64,000 nucleotides of DNA from positions 2,519,501 through 2,583,500 of the forward strand of contig NC_013665.1 in the NCBI RefSeq assembly GCF_000011005.1. The letters are read 5' to 3'. Positions 22,945 through 31,888 of this stretch are shown here, piece by piece. The notes beneath the pieces were generated by a model that ran no database searches, had not been told where the DNA came from, and saw only the letters and a program-made list of their open reading frames with translations. Both the position numbers and the translations under genes were made by a program. How positions within the stretch are numbered: position 1 is the first letter of the stretch; every line of letters begins with the position of its first letter. This stretch comes from Methanocella paludicola SANAE. GTDB taxonomy: Archaea; Halobacteriota; Methanocellia; Methanocellales; Methanocellaceae.

Positions 22945-23940
22945 TTATTTCTTCTTGAGCCACGGCATCATGGAGCGCAGCTCTTTGCCGACCGTCTCGA
23001 TGGGATGCTCCGCATCCATCTCGGTGAGCTTGTTGAACACCGGCCTCCCGGCCATGTTCTCCAGCACCCACTCCTTCGCGAAGCGGCCGTCCTGGATCTC
23101 CTCGAGGGTCCGCCACATCTCCAGGCGGCTCTGGTCGTTGATGACGCGCTTTCCGCGAGTGAGGCCGCCGTACTGGGCCGTGTCCGACACGCTGTCCCAC
23201 ATGTTGGTCATGCCGCCCTCGTACATGAGGTCCACGATCAGCTTCAGCTCGTGCAGCGTTTCAAAATACGCTATCTCCGGCTGGTAGCCCGCGTCCACCA
23301 GCGTCTCGAAGGACGCCTTGACCATCTCGGTGACGCCTCCGCAGAGGTCCACCTGCTCGCCGAACAGGTCCGTTTCCGTCTCCTCCTTGAAGGTGGTCTC
23401 GATGACGCCCGCCCTCGTGGAGCCGATGCCCTTCGCGTAGGCCAGGCCCGTCTGGTGCGCCTTGCCCGAGTAGTCTTTCTCGACCGCGATTAGAGAGGGA
23501 ACGCCCTTGCCTTCCTGGTACATCCTTCTCACTAAATGGCCGGGGCTCTTGGGGGCGATCATTACGATGTCGATGCCCTCGCCGGGCTTGATCATGTTGT
23601 AGTTGATGTTGAAGCCGTGCGAGAACATCAGGGTCTTGCCCTTCTTCATGTATGGCTCGATCTGCTCCCGGTAGACCTTCCCCTGGAGCTCGTCGGGGAT
23701 GAGCATCTGGACTACGTCGGCTGCCTTTGCCGCGTCCTCGATGGTCGCGACCGCCAGGCCGTCCTTCTTCGCCTGCGCCCACGATGCGCCGCCCTTCCTG
23801 AGGCCCACGACGACGTCCAGGCCCGAGTCCTTCAGGCACTGGGACTGTGCCATGCCCTGGCTTCCGTATCCGATGACGGCGATCTTCTTATTCTTGAGGT
23901 ACTTGAGATCGGCGTCCTTATCATAATAGATCTTGACCAT
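22945..23940 (-). CDS. ilvC: Ketol-acid reductoisomerase
   Basis: IlvC converts acetolactate or acetohydroxybutyrate to the dihydroxy acids of valine/isoleucine synthesis with NADPH and magnesium. The 331-residue length is that of class I enzymes. GYGSQG at 24-29 is the nucleotide-binding loop. The catalytic domain has [37 protein letters not shown] and [13 protein letters not shown]. An upstream GTG-like extension (20 codons) is rejected because AGGTGGA lies five nt before ATG 23940. The gene is divergent from an HTH regulator across a 75-bp spacer with a dyad. ilvD is at 41.0 kb, so the pathway is dispersed. Confidence 0.95.
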   Translation of the reverse strand: MVKIYYDKDADLKYLKNKKIAVIGYGSQGMAQSQCLKDSGLDVVVGLRKGGASWAQAKKDGLAVATIEDAAKAADVVQMLIPDELQGKVYREQIEPYMKKGKTLMFSHGFNINYNMIKPGEGIDIVMIAPKSPGHLVRRMYQEGKGVPSLIAVEKDYSGKAHQTGLAYAKGIGSTRAGVIETTFKEETETDLFGEQVDLCGGVTEMVKASFETLVDAGYQPEIAYFETLHELKLIVDLMYEGGMTNMWDSVSDTAQYGGLTRGKRVINDQSRLEMWRTLEEIQDGRFAKEWVLENMAGRPVFNKLTEMDAEHPIETVGKELRSMMPWLKKK

Positions 23941-23985
23941 GTGATTCCACCTGTAATATAATTCTCGACCAATGACTTTAAATGG

Positions 23986-24012
23986 TATACCGAACACATA
24001 CGGTTTAGTATA
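23986..24012. promoter_or_regulatory. 27-bp dyad between ilvC and the HTH regulator
   Basis: Outer half-sites TATAC (23986-23990) and GTATA (24008-24012), inner half-sites AAC (23993-23995) and GTT (24003-24005), with a 7-nt centre. It is symmetric about 23999. It ends three bases before the regulator's ATG and lies upstream of the ilvC TATA-like sequence. It is a plausible autoregulatory or shared operator. Confidence 0.5.
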
Positions 24013-24015
24013 TTT

Positions 24016-24639
24016 ATGTCAACCGCGCTCAGCATTGGCTTAAGGCATCGGGACTGCTGGCACTCCGCTCTTTCTAAGAAGCTGTCGGCGACCATCGTCG
24101 TGAAGTACACCTACGTGCTCCCGAATAACCAGCTCTACGGGTATCAGACCATTATCAGCCCGCGCATCGGGGAGCTGGAGGCTTTCCTGAAGTCGGCCCC
24201 GCAGATCAGGAAGTACGCAATATTGTCCCGATCCGCCGACAGGGCGGATGTCATCACGTGGGCCGAACAGGGGTCCATCATCGACAACATTATTAGAAAG
24301 AACTGTGTATTCATCGGCCCGACGGTCGTGAAAGACGGGATCGAGAACTGGCACATCATGGCCCCCACGAGGGACGAGCTCCAGGAGGTCGTGGCCGGCC
24401 TCGAGGAGTGCGCCGACATCGCCTACATCCGGAATTCTGAGGGCACGGAGCCCGACATCGGGCTCACGGAGCGCCAGATGAGCACGCTGAGGACGGCCGT
24501 CGAGATGGGCTACTTCGACACGCCCCGCCGCGCATCCATCAAGGACGTGGCCAAAATATTAAACATATCGGCCTCTACCGCGGTCGAGCACCTGAGAAAG
24601 GCCGAAAAAAAGGTACTTGAGAATTATGCAAGGTCATAG
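24016..24639 (+). CDS. HTH-10 (bacterio-opsin activator type) transcriptional regulator
   Basis: The 207-residue protein ends in a typical HTH-10 domain: [58 protein letters not shown] (about 150-207). The N-terminal 145 residues form an unassigned sensing domain that may bind a small ligand. Such regulators are frequent in haloarchaea and methanogens. Its position, divergent from ilvC and just upstream of an arginase-like gene, suggests control of amino-acid metabolism. The dyad at 23986-24012 could be its own binding site. That link is inference. The ATG has little leader, so leaderless translation is likely. Confidence 0.8.
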   Translation: MSTALSIGLRHRDCWHSALSKKLSATIVVKYTYVLPNNQLYGYQTIISPRIGELEAFLKSAPQIRKYAILSRSADRADVITWAEQGSIIDNIIRKNCVFIGPTVVKDGIENWHIMAPTRDELQEVVAGLEECADIAYIRNSEGTEPDIGLTERQMSTLRTAVEMGYFDTPRRASIKDVAKILNISASTAVEHLRKAEKKVLENYARS

Positions 24640-24673
24640 GCAGCGATCGACACTGAAGGATAAGAAGGACGCG

Positions 24674-25591
24674 ATGTCTAAAAAAGACGACGTCATCGGC
24701 AAGGTCCGCATTGTAGGCGTTCCACTGGACCTGGGCGCAGACAGGCGGGGCATCGACATGGGCCCCGACGCCCTGCGGAACGACGGGCTTGTCGAGGCGC
24801 TGGAGAAGCTGGGCATCGACGTGCAGGATACGGGCAACATCATGCTGCCCCCGCGGCCCCCGAAGAAAAAATACGATTCCCGGCTGAAGAACTACGAGGA
24901 GGTCATCTTCGCCTGCCAGCGCGTGAGGGACTTCGTGGGCAGGAGCATCGCCGACGGGTATTTTCCTTTAGTGATCGGCGGCGACCACAGCATCGCCATG
25001 GGCACGACCGCGGCCCTGAGCACCTTCTATAATAAGATCGGCATCATCTGGATCGACGCCCACGGCGACTTCAATACGGAAGATACGACCATCAGCGGCA
25101 ACATCCACGGCATGAGCTTCGCCACGTCCTGCGGCCGGGGCTCGAAGAACCTGGTCGGCAAGCTGGGCGTCAGGACGAGCGTCTCCGAGGCCAACTGTGT
25201 CCTCATCGGCGCCCGTGACCTGGATCCTTTAGAGCGGGAGCTGCTGAAAAAGTCGAACGTGACGGTCTTTACGATGCGGGACATCGACGAGCAGGGCATG
25301 CACAAGATCATGAAGAAGGCCCTGAAGATCGCCTGCGACGGCACGGATGCCCTTCACGTTTCCTTCGACATCGACGTCATGGACCCCATGGAGGCGCCCG
25401 GCGTGGGCACGCCCGTGCAGGGCGGGATGACCTATCGCGAGGCCCACCTGGCCATGGAGATGATCTCCGAGTGCCCGAATTTGAAGTCGTTAGAGGTCGT
25501 TGAGCTGAACCCCATTCTTGACCGGCAGAACGTCACGGGTAAGCTCGCCATCGGTCTGATAAGCTCGGCCTTCGGGAAAAAGATCCTATAG
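24674..25591 (+). CDS. rocF: Arginase family ureohydrolase, probably arginase
   Basis: The 305-residue protein carries the two-manganese signature of ureohydrolases: GGDHSIAMGT, WIDAHGDFNT and FDIDVMDPMEAPGVGTPVQGGMTYREA. Arginase splits arginine to ornithine and urea; the last segment and the length fit arginase better than agmatinase or formimidoglutamase. A TTG at 24617 or ATG at 24626 would extend it into the preceding regulator, but the ATG at 24674 has an AGAAGGA ribosome site and starts the conserved part. The gene overlaps the convergent dGTPase gene by 6 bp. A role with the upstream regulator in nitrogen use is plausible. Confidence 0.85.
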   Translation: MSKKDDVIGKVRIVGVPLDLGADRRGIDMGPDALRNDGLVEALEKLGIDVQDTGNIMLPPRPPKKKYDSRLKNYEEVIFACQRVRDFVGRSIADGYFPLVIGGDHSIAMGTTAALSTFYNKIGIIWIDAHGDFNTEDTTISGNIHGMSFATSCGRGSKNLVGKLGVRTSVSEANCVLIGARDLDPLERELLKKSNVTVFTMRDIDEQGMHKIMKKALKIACDGTDALHVSFDIDVMDPMEAPGVGTPVQGGMTYREAHLAMEMISECPNLKSLEVVELNPILDRQNVTGKLAIGLISSAFGKKIL

Positions 25592-26773
25592 CCGGCGCTT
25601 GGTCGGCAGGTAAATTTCCCGGAACGTGTCGTTGAAGTAGTCGTCCGTCATGCCGGAGATGAAATCCCTCACAATGCCGGCGTTGGGCGTATCATCCAGG
25701 TACCTTTTTAACTTCTCTTCCGGGAACGTGTCCAGGTAATTCTTGTAGATGCGGGAGCTTTTATCTCCCTTCTCCAGGTCCTCAAGGAACGTCTGGAAGA
25801 GCATTGAGAACATGCGCCCGACCTTCCCTGCCTCGGACTTGATCTTAGGGTTGTTGTAAATGTCCGTGTTATTGAACTCTCTCAGCTTCTGGAGGGCGGC
25901 GGCCGTGTAGCCGCTCAGGGCGACGTAGTCTTTTCCATAGCTGTTCTCGATGACGTCGATGACCAGGTTGTTCACGATGTCCCGGTTGTTGTCGCCCAGC
26001 ACTTGGGCACACTCCTCCGGGATCTCCTCGCGGCGAATTAGGCCTATAGTGATGGCGTCCTCGATGTCCCGGCCTATGAAGCTGATGGTGTCCGAGACCC
26101 GGACGACGCAGCCTTCGAGCGTCATGGGCAGGATGCCCGAGTGTTCGTCATTCGTGCCTTCGCAAAGCTTCACCTCGCCTTCGAAGGCCTTCCAGGTTTT
26201 ACCGAACGCGGGCTTTATTAAAAGGTCGTGAGCTTCGCCATTGTGGGCCAGGATGCCATCCAGAACTTGCAGCGTTAAATTAAGATCCTCGATCCGGTCG
26301 AGCGCACGGACGCTCTGCACGTTATGCCGGAAGCTGCCGATGCCGTGCCTCCGGCACTCGGCGGACAGGTACTTCTCCCCGTCGTGCCCGTATGGGACGT
26401 GGCCGATGTCGTGGCCCAGCGCTATGGCCTCGATGAGGTCCTCGTTCAGTAATAATCCCCGGCCGATCATGCGCGCTATCTTCGAGACAAGCTGGACATG
26501 GAGGACCCGGTGAGTGATGTGGTCGTTCTTGATCAGGTAGAATACCTGGGTCTTATCGATGTACCGGGCGTAGGCCCGGGAGTGCATGATGCGGTCGCCG
26601 TCGTGGAAAAATGGCCTGCGGATGTCCTCATGGTCGGGCCTCCGGCGGTCGGCGGCCGAGTTCTTTGCCGCAAAAGGCGAGAGCGAGCTATCGTAAGCCG
26701 TGTTATCGTTCTTGATGGCGGCCTCAATGTCCTCCGATAGCTTCCTGCGCATGCGTGAACGAGTATGCGGCAC
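25586..26773 (-). CDS. dgt: dGTPase-like HD-domain triphosphohydrolase
   Basis: This 395-residue protein is an HD-superfamily enzyme of the dNTP triphosphohydrolase type. Metal ligands are visible as H in ITHRVLHVQLVSKIAR, the HD pair in AIALGHDIGHVPYGHDGEKYL, and a later D in EGCVVRVSDTISFIGRDIEDA. DRIMHSRAYARYIDKTQVF is the usual N-terminal family motif. It probably hydrolyses dGTP or other dNTPs to the nucleoside and triphosphate, helping balance pools or limit foreign DNA. Its 3' end overlaps the arginase gene by 6 bp in convergent orientation. Confidence 0.88.
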   Translation of the reverse strand: MPHTRSRMRRKLSEDIEAAIKNDNTAYDSSLSPFAAKNSAADRRRPDHEDIRRPFFHDGDRIMHSRAYARYIDKTQVFYLIKNDHITHRVLHVQLVSKIARMIGRGLLLNEDLIEAIALGHDIGHVPYGHDGEKYLSAECRRHGIGSFRHNVQSVRALDRIEDLNLTLQVLDGILAHNGEAHDLLIKPAFGKTWKAFEGEVKLCEGTNDEHSGILPMTLEGCVVRVSDTISFIGRDIEDAITIGLIRREEIPEECAQVLGDNNRDIVNNLVIDVIENSYGKDYVALSGYTAAALQKLREFNNTDIYNNPKIKSEAGKVGRMFSMLFQTFLEDLEKGDKSSRIYKNYLDTFPEEKLKRYLDDTPNAGIVRDFISGMTDDYFNDTFREIYLPTKRRL

Positions 26774-26807
26774 GAAAATATTAAATTATGGGTCCTGGTA
26801 AAAAGGC

Positions 26808-27206
26808 TCATCTGCTCTTGACGTACCGGTACATGACATAGGCCATGTAGCTGAACATGCCAAGGAGCGTCGCGGCGATGAGATAGTCCAGGGCCGTGGG
26901 GGCCGGACTAAGAAGATAGGATGCAGCGATGAAGATGAGCGCGGCCTCGATGAGCGCCTCGCCGGCGACGGTCGCGTAGAAAATGTTATTCCTGGGGGCC
27001 CGCGTCTCCTGTTCGGCCGACTCCAGGCTGATGCTGCCATGCTCTACGCCCATGAGCCGCATATAGCTCTTCAGCTCCTGGCGGTCGAGCTCGTCCTCGA
27101 TGCGGGTGACCTTCACGCCTTTTCGGCGGTCGGTGATCTCTCTCACCTTCTTGTTGATAAGCTCCATCTTACTTGTGAGGGAGTCGCTCGCGGACTTCTT
27201 ATTCAT
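26808..27206 (-). CDS. Hypothetical membrane protein
   Basis: The 132-residue protein has a basic, helical N-terminal half (EINKKVREITDRRKGVKVTRIEDELDRQELKSYMRLMGVEH is the type) and two C-terminal transmembrane helices (FYATVAGEALIEAALIFIAASYLL and YLIAATLLGMFSYMAYVMYRYV). ATG 27206 is preferred to an upstream ATG because AAGGTTAC lies just before it. Family not recognised. It stands between dgt and nreA on the same strand. Confidence 0.6.
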   Translation of the reverse strand: MNKKSASDSLTSKMELINKKVREITDRRKGVKVTRIEDELDRQELKSYMRLMGVEHGSISLESAEQETRAPRNNIFYATVAGEALIEAALIFIAASYLLSPAPTALDYLIAATLLGMFSYMAYVMYRYVKSR

Positions 27207-27295
27207 GAAAGTAACCTTATGCTTATCTGATATAAACATTTCTATGGGGGGAAAAGATTATTCACTTTTTAATGGCATACAATTAATATATTTTC

Positions 27296-28531
27296 TCAGA
27301 AGAAGTCAAAAAGCCTCTTTTGTTCTTTCATATATTTGTACAGCCGGCTCGCGTCCAGCCAGGGCTTTATGGGAGAGTTGAGGCGGTTCCCGACTTCGGC
27401 GAGCGCCTGTTCAAGCGTGTCGAAAGCCTGCGGCGGGCCTGCCAGCGCGTCCTTTGCCAGCTCCCTGAACCTCCACACGCCCAGCGGTATCCAGTCGTTC
27501 ATGACCTCCAGGAATGCGATGGCCCCCGCCTGGCGCCCCGCGGCCTCCAGGTACTCCACGGCCGGGAGCCTGGCCGCATAGTAAGCGCCCGCGAGGGTCG
27601 AGGCGTAGCTCTTGCGGCCCTCGTAGAACTCGAAGTCCGAGTCGCAGTGCCAGTTCGGGGCGCTGATGTGCCACAGCTCGAGGCCCTCGAACATCCAGGG
27701 CGTGGGCGTGAGCAGGAAGACCACGTTGTTGGCCAGGGCTCCGGCGCTGAAAACGAGGTACTTGTCGATGGTGGGGTAATACTTGACCTTATCCACAAGG
27801 CCCTTGCTGACGATGTCGTCCACCGCCGTGATGCTCCAGCCCGTGGGCACGAGCCGCCGGTTCGTCTTCTCGCCCAGGAGGCCGACCGAGAATAGTCGGG
27901 TGATCTGCCGCTGGTCGATGTTGCTCTTGAAAAGGTCCAGCACGCCCGGCGCCGCCTTGTAGTCCGTGTCAGAGGTGACCCGGTCCACGGCCCTGGGTAC
28001 GGAGGGGTTGTCGATGATGGAAAAGCTCTTCAGGTCGGCGGACGGCCCCGAGGGCGCCTCACGCATGGAGAACGCCACCCGGGAGTCTGGCTTCTTCTCG
28101 AATGCGGCCTCGGTATCCACGGGCTTTTCGGACAGCACCATCTCCTGCACCTTCTCCAGTACCCCGACGGGCTCCGAGGCGGTGGTGATATCGATGACGG
28201 ACTTACTCCTGACGAGCTGAAAACGGTACTTGAGAATGTCGTCGAAGCCCAGCTTAAGCCACTTTTCGGAGTCCATGTCCATGGTGTCGCCGTAGAGAGG
28301 CGGGATGAGGGGGCCCGCGATGACCTTCGGGTAGCCGTAGCTGCCCACGAAGACGGCCGGGGGCGCCGAGCCCGAGATCTCCTCCTTCAGGCCTTTCAGG
28401 TCTAAGTACGTCTTCGCCTTCACCAGGATGGGGCATACCCGCTTGCCGCAGAGGGCCATGAAGCCCCGGCAGCGGACGCACAGCGACTCCTTTTTCGTCT
28501 CTCCATAGCCGAAGGTGACCTGCCTGTCCAC
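27296..28531 (-). CDS. nreA: DNA repair protein NreA with C-terminal PIP box
   Basis: NreA is an archaeal DNA-repair factor that works with PCNA. The 411-residue protein has an N-terminal cysteine cluster C18-x2-C21-x6-C28-x4-C33 (likely metal site), the family segments PAVFVGSYGYPKVIAGPL and TDYKAAPGVLDLFKSNIDQRQITRLFSVGLLGEKTNRRLVPTGWSITAVDD, and APNWHCDSDFEFYEGRKSYASTLAGAYYAARLP. It ends in QKRLFDFF (404-411), a good PCNA-interacting motif (Q, L, F, F in register). The close match to the described family makes this call firm; the exact lesions processed are not settled. Confidence 0.93.
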   Translation of the reverse strand: MDRQVTFGYGETKKESLCVRCRGFMALCGKRVCPILVKAKTYLDLKGLKEEISGSAPPAVFVGSYGYPKVIAGPLIPPLYGDTMDMDSEKWLKLGFDDILKYRFQLVRSKSVIDITTASEPVGVLEKVQEMVLSEKPVDTEAAFEKKPDSRVAFSMREAPSGPSADLKSFSIIDNPSVPRAVDRVTSDTDYKAAPGVLDLFKSNIDQRQITRLFSVGLLGEKTNRRLVPTGWSITAVDDIVSKGLVDKVKYYPTIDKYLVFSAGALANNVVFLLTPTPWMFEGLELWHISAPNWHCDSDFEFYEGRKSYASTLAGAYYAARLPAVEYLEAAGRQAGAIAFLEVMNDWIPLGVWRFRELAKDALAGPPQAFDTLEQALAEVGNRLNSPIKPWLDASRLYKYMKEQKRLFDFF

Positions 28532-28701
28532 GCCCCCATGTTGTTCTTTTAGGGGAATAATGGTTGCGTTAGCGGAGTAAAACTAATCCCAAAAGTACTG
28601 TTCAATAATTTATCCAAATAGCCCAATGCTAAGTTCATTATCTTTTTCTTTTATGCCATCTTGGTATGACCTTTCGCTGATGTGAATTCTCACTTTCTAG
28701 C

Positions 28702-29018
28702 TATGCCCTCGTGGCGTGTCCTTAACCACAGAGGCGCAGAGCCCACGGAGTGTCACAGAGTTTTTATTTAATAATTTGAGACACAGAGCCCACAGAGCCC
28801 GGTTTATTGGTTTACCTGGGGCACGGAGATGGCAGAGACACGGTTGATTAATAAACAACTAAAAGGTTTATCCTCACCAGTGCCTCTTACGACTCCGTGC
28901 CTCAGGAAAGTTATAAACCCGTTCTCCGTGCCCTCTGTGACCTCCATTTTTAAAAAATCTCTGTGAAACTCCGTGCGCTCGGTGACTCTGTGGTTAAGAA
29001 CACGCCGAAACGGCATAG
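28702..29018. repeat. Long imperfect palindrome B
   Basis: The left arm from TATGCCCTCGTGGCG (28702) to about 28860 matches the complement of the right arm, which reads TATGCCGTTTCGGCG from 29017 inward. Both continue with CTTAACCACAGAG, then CCACGGAG or GCACGGAG, and TCACAGAG. Arms are roughly 155 nt with many mismatches. Internal words CACAGAG, CCCACAGAG and CTCCGTG recur. It lies 86 nt past the stop of the exported 310-residue gene at 29104. Nothing else in 28532-29103 looks coding. Confidence 0.75.
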
Positions 29019-29103
29019 AATGTAAGGATAGGTATTCAGATTTATAAAAATCAGAAAACAATAGTTAGTACCATTAAAAAAGAGAAAAAGTGAGCGGTGT
29101 TGC

Positions 29104-30036
29104 TCACTTCGTGTAGTACGTCAGGTTGATGTTCCGGTAGAGCTGGTCCTGCGTGATGCTGCCTTCGCCATAGTCCAGGACGGGCACGGCGCCGGCGTCG
29201 ATGACGTAGTACTCGTTGCCCTGCTCGGAGATCAGGCTGAGGTAGTACCGGTCGTAGTCGCCGAATGCGGCGGCGCAAAGCTTCAGGCCCGTCTCGATGG
29301 CGTTGTATTTCTGGGCGTTGTCCAGCCCGCCGGGCATCGAGCAGGCCAGGCTCACAGCCTTACCACCGTCGGCCATGGAGCCGACCTGCAGGCTGAGCGG
29401 CTTATAGCTGGTCCTGTTCAGGGACTCCACCAGGTATGCCTGCCTGTCGGCAGGGGGAGTGAAGTTGCCCGTGGGCTTCGGCAGCGCGGTTGCCTGCTTC
29501 GTGGACGTGGCGTTGGCGCGCAGGCTCGTGGAGTTCGGCGTTATTATCAAAGCGTTCTTCACCATCTCGGACGGCGTGAGGTTGCCCGCCGCATATAGCT
29601 CGACCAGCGGCCTCTCCAGGGCGTATACGTCTACCTTATACTGCTGGTCGCTGACCTTCTGGGTCGTGTCGATCAGCCCTACGAGCAGCGGGTCCTGGGT
29701 CTGGAACACGTCGTATACGGCAGTGAAGCCTTTCGACATGAGGCCTGCATCGTCCGAGGAGCCGGCAGGCTTGTAGATGTAGACCATCGCCGTCTCGTCG
29801 CCCATGAGGTTCTGTACGGCGGCGCCGCCGAACCACATTCCCGACGCATTGATCTTCGCTTTTAGCAGGTCGAACTTCTCCAGCACGTCCGAGGCCGTCT
29901 TCACGGCCGGAGGAGCGGCCGTAGGGGTCGTGTTACCTCCGCCGGGCGCCAGCGAGTTATAGTTCAGCGCCACCAGCGCCGCCGCGCCTACGATGACGAC
30001 TCCCAGTACGATCGCGATAAGTGTGTTTTGTTTCAT
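29104..30036 (-). CDS. Exported hypothetical protein with signal anchor
   Basis: The 310-residue protein begins MKQNTLIAIVLGVVIVGAAALVALNYNSL, a signal anchor, then a Gly/Thr/Pro-rich linker (PGGGNTTPTAAPPAV). A globular domain follows (about 50-300) with VYIYKPAGSSDDAGLMSKGFTAVYDVFQTQDPLL and SKLEQ-like helices near the end. N-glycosylation-type NxT/S sites are common (NTT, NST, NAT, NLT, NRT). No family recognised. It is a single gene on the minus strand, divergent from hypC, with palindrome B downstream. Confidence 0.65.
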   Translation of the reverse strand: MKQNTLIAIVLGVVIVGAAALVALNYNSLAPGGGNTTPTAAPPAVKTASDVLEKFDLLKAKINASGMWFGGAAVQNLMGDETAMVYIYKPAGSSDDAGLMSKGFTAVYDVFQTQDPLLVGLIDTTQKVSDQQYKVDVYALERPLVELYAAGNLTPSEMVKNALIITPNSTSLRANATSTKQATALPKPTGNFTPPADRQAYLVESLNRTSYKPLSLQVGSMADGGKAVSLACSMPGGLDNAQKYNAIETGLKLCAAAFGDYDRYYLSLISEQGNEYYVIDAGAVPVLDYGEGSITQDQLYRNINLTYYTK

Positions 30037-30276
30037 CGTTACCCCTCAATAGAATATAGTACGATAAGAAGTTAATAAAAATATTAATATATAATTATTT
30101 GATTATTTAATATACGCTTCCCGTGAGGTTGTCTCTTAAAAACACGGAAAACGAGCCTTCGAGTCGCCCGCCCGCCATAGTTTCACGTGGATGGAAATGT
30201 ATTTGAACGTCCAGGGAAATATCAAGGACGAACGCCGGACCGGAGGATATACCGGCTTTTTAGGAGTTATCAGATC

Positions 30277-30522
30277 ATGTGTCTTGCAGTTCTGGCTCAG
30301 TTAAAGGAAATTAAGGAAGGCAACATCGCCGTAGCCGACTTCGGGGGCCTGACCCAGGAGGTGCGGCTGGACCTGCTCGAGGAGCCTAAGATAGACGACT
30401 GGGTCCTCGTGCACACCGGCTTCGCCATCCAGGTGGTCGACGAGAAAGAGGCCATGGAAATGAAGAAGGTCCTCGACGAAGTGGCGGCCATCAACGAGGA
30501 AATGGACAATGCACGAACTTAG
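30277..30522 (+). CDS. hypC: HypC, hydrogenase maturation chaperone
   Basis: HypC binds the hydrogenase large subunit and HypD during assembly of the Fe(CN)2CO group. The 81-residue protein begins MCLAVLAQLKEIKEG; cysteine 2 after the initiator is the conserved functional residue, which fixes the start at ATG 30277. An upstream in-frame methionine at 30187 would bury that cysteine, so it is rejected. AGGAG lies 10 nt upstream. HypC overlaps hypA by 14 nt in the hypC-hypA-hypE operon. Confidence 0.93.
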   Translation: MCLAVLAQLKEIKEGNIAVADFGGLTQEVRLDLLEEPKIDDWVLVHTGFAIQVVDEKEAMEMKKVLDEVAAINEEMDNART

Positions 30523-30853
30523 TATCGCTACCGACCTTGTTAATACGGCCCTGAGGACGGCGAACGAGAACAACGCCAAAAAGGTGCTCGCGGTGACGGT
30601 AGAGGCCGGCGAGCTGGCGATGGTGAACCCCGAGCAATTAGAGTTCATGTTCGACATCCTCATAGAGGATAACATGATGAAGGGAGCGAAGCTCAGGATC
30701 GAGACCGTGCCCGCGGTGGGCGAGTGCCCGAACTGCGGCTATAAGGGCCCGATCGAGGACCGCTTCGCCTGCTCATGCCCGAAGTGCGGCATGACGCTAA
30801 AAATAACGGCAGGCAGGGACATCTGCCTCAAAAACATGGAGCTGGAGATCTAA
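30509..30853 (+). CDS. hypA: HypA, nickel metallochaperone
   Basis: HypA hands nickel to HypB and the hydrogenase precursor. The 114-residue protein has the nickel-binding N-terminus MHELSIA with H2, and zinc ligands C73-x2-C76 and C90-x2-C93 (ECPNCG and SCPKCG). Length and layout are normal. Start and stop are tightly packed with hypC (14-nt overlap) and hypE (1-nt gap), so the three are translated from one message. Confidence 0.95.
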   Translation: MHELSIATDLVNTALRTANENNAKKVLAVTVEAGELAMVNPEQLEFMFDILIEDNMMKGAKLRIETVPAVGECPNCGYKGPIEDRFACSCPKCGMTLKITAGRDICLKNMELEI

Positions 30854-30854
30854 T

Positions 30855-31886
30855 ATGGAAAAGGTGGCTATAGTTCAAAAAATGCCGGAGAAGGTAAGCC
30901 TGATCCACGGCGCGGGCGGCGAGATGATGCAGTCGCTCATCGGCGGCGTGTTCGCCACCATCAAGAACAACAACGCCGGAGGCATCGGCCTGGAGGCGCT
31001 GGACGACGGCGCGGCCATACCGTTCGGCGACAAATTCATCGTCCTCACTACGGATAATCACGTCATCAAGCCCATTTTCTTCCCGGGCGGCGACATCGGG
31101 CGCCTGTCCATTTCGGGCACGGTCAACGACCTGGCCATGATGGGCGCAAAGCCTATAGCGCTCACGAACGGCGTTGTCCTGCCCGAAGGCTTCCCCATCG
31201 AGGACCTGCAAAAGATCGTAAAGTCGGTGGACGAGGCCCTGGAGGAGGCGGGCTGCGCCCTGGTAACGGGGGACACGAAAGTCCTGCCCAGGGAGGCGCT
31301 TGACAGTATCATCATCAACACGTCGGGAATAGGGATAACAGATAATCCTATAAGGGATTGCGGCCTGAAGCCTGGTAACAAGATCATCGTCACCGGCACC
31401 ATCGGCGACCACGGCATCGCCATCATAGCGCATCGAGAGGGCTTCAAGTTCGGCTCGGAGCTAAAGTCGGACGTGGCGCCCATCTGGAAGACCGTGGAGG
31501 CGGCGCTCGCCGTCGGAGGAATAACGGCCATGAAGGACCCCACCCGGGGCGGCGTGGCCAACGTTTTGAACGAGATGGCGAAGAAGAGCGGCGTGCGCAT
31601 CGTCATCCAGGAGGAGACGCTCCCCTTCCGCCAGGACGTCCGTGCCGCGGCCGACATGCTTGGCCTGGACCCCATGGAAGTGGCCAACGAGGGCAAGGCG
31701 GTCATCGGCGTAGAGGCCGATAAGGCCGATGCCGTCCTCGAAGCCGTCCGGAAGACTAAGTACGGGAAGGACGCCGTCATCATCGGCTCAGTGGAAGAGG
31801 GAAGCGGCGTCATCATGAAGACCCGCATCGGCGGCCAGCGGTTCATCGAGCCGCCCCTCGGCGACCCCGTGCCCCGCGTCTGTTGA
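30855..31886 (+). CDS. hypE: HypE, carbamoyl dehydratase for the hydrogenase cyanide ligands
   Basis: HypE takes a carbamoyl group from HypF onto its C-terminal cysteine and dehydrates it with ATP to a thiocyanate that supplies CN to iron. The 343-residue protein has the AIR-synthase-like core (HGAGGEMMQSLI, DDGAAIPFGDKFIVLTTDNHVI, MKDPTRGGVANVLNEMA) and ends in PRVC; the final Cys is the carrier. Most relatives end PRIC, so valine is a conservative change. It is the last gene of the hypC-hypA-hypE operon. Palindrome C starts three nt after its stop. Confidence 0.95.
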   Translation: MEKVAIVQKMPEKVSLIHGAGGEMMQSLIGGVFATIKNNNAGGIGLEALDDGAAIPFGDKFIVLTTDNHVIKPIFFPGGDIGRLSISGTVNDLAMMGAKPIALTNGVVLPEGFPIEDLQKIVKSVDEALEEAGCALVTGDTKVLPREALDSIIINTSGIGITDNPIRDCGLKPGNKIIVTGTIGDHGIAIIAHREGFKFGSELKSDVAPIWKTVEAALAVGGITAMKDPTRGGVANVLNEMAKKSGVRIVIQEETLPFRQDVRAAADMLGLDPMEVANEGKAVIGVEADKADAVLEAVRKTKYGKDAVIIGSVEEGSGVIMKTRIGGQRFIEPPLGDPVPRVC

Positions 31887-31888
31887 TT

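Noticed and set aside
24626-24673. Upstream ATG/TTG starts for the arginase gene
   Set aside because: They would overlap the regulator stop and add a non-conserved basic tail; ATG 24674 has the better ribosome site.
28804-29061. 85-residue minus-strand ORF
   Set aside because: Lies within palindrome B; its residues (RVLNHRVTERTEFHRD) simply read the CACGGAG/CACAGAG words.
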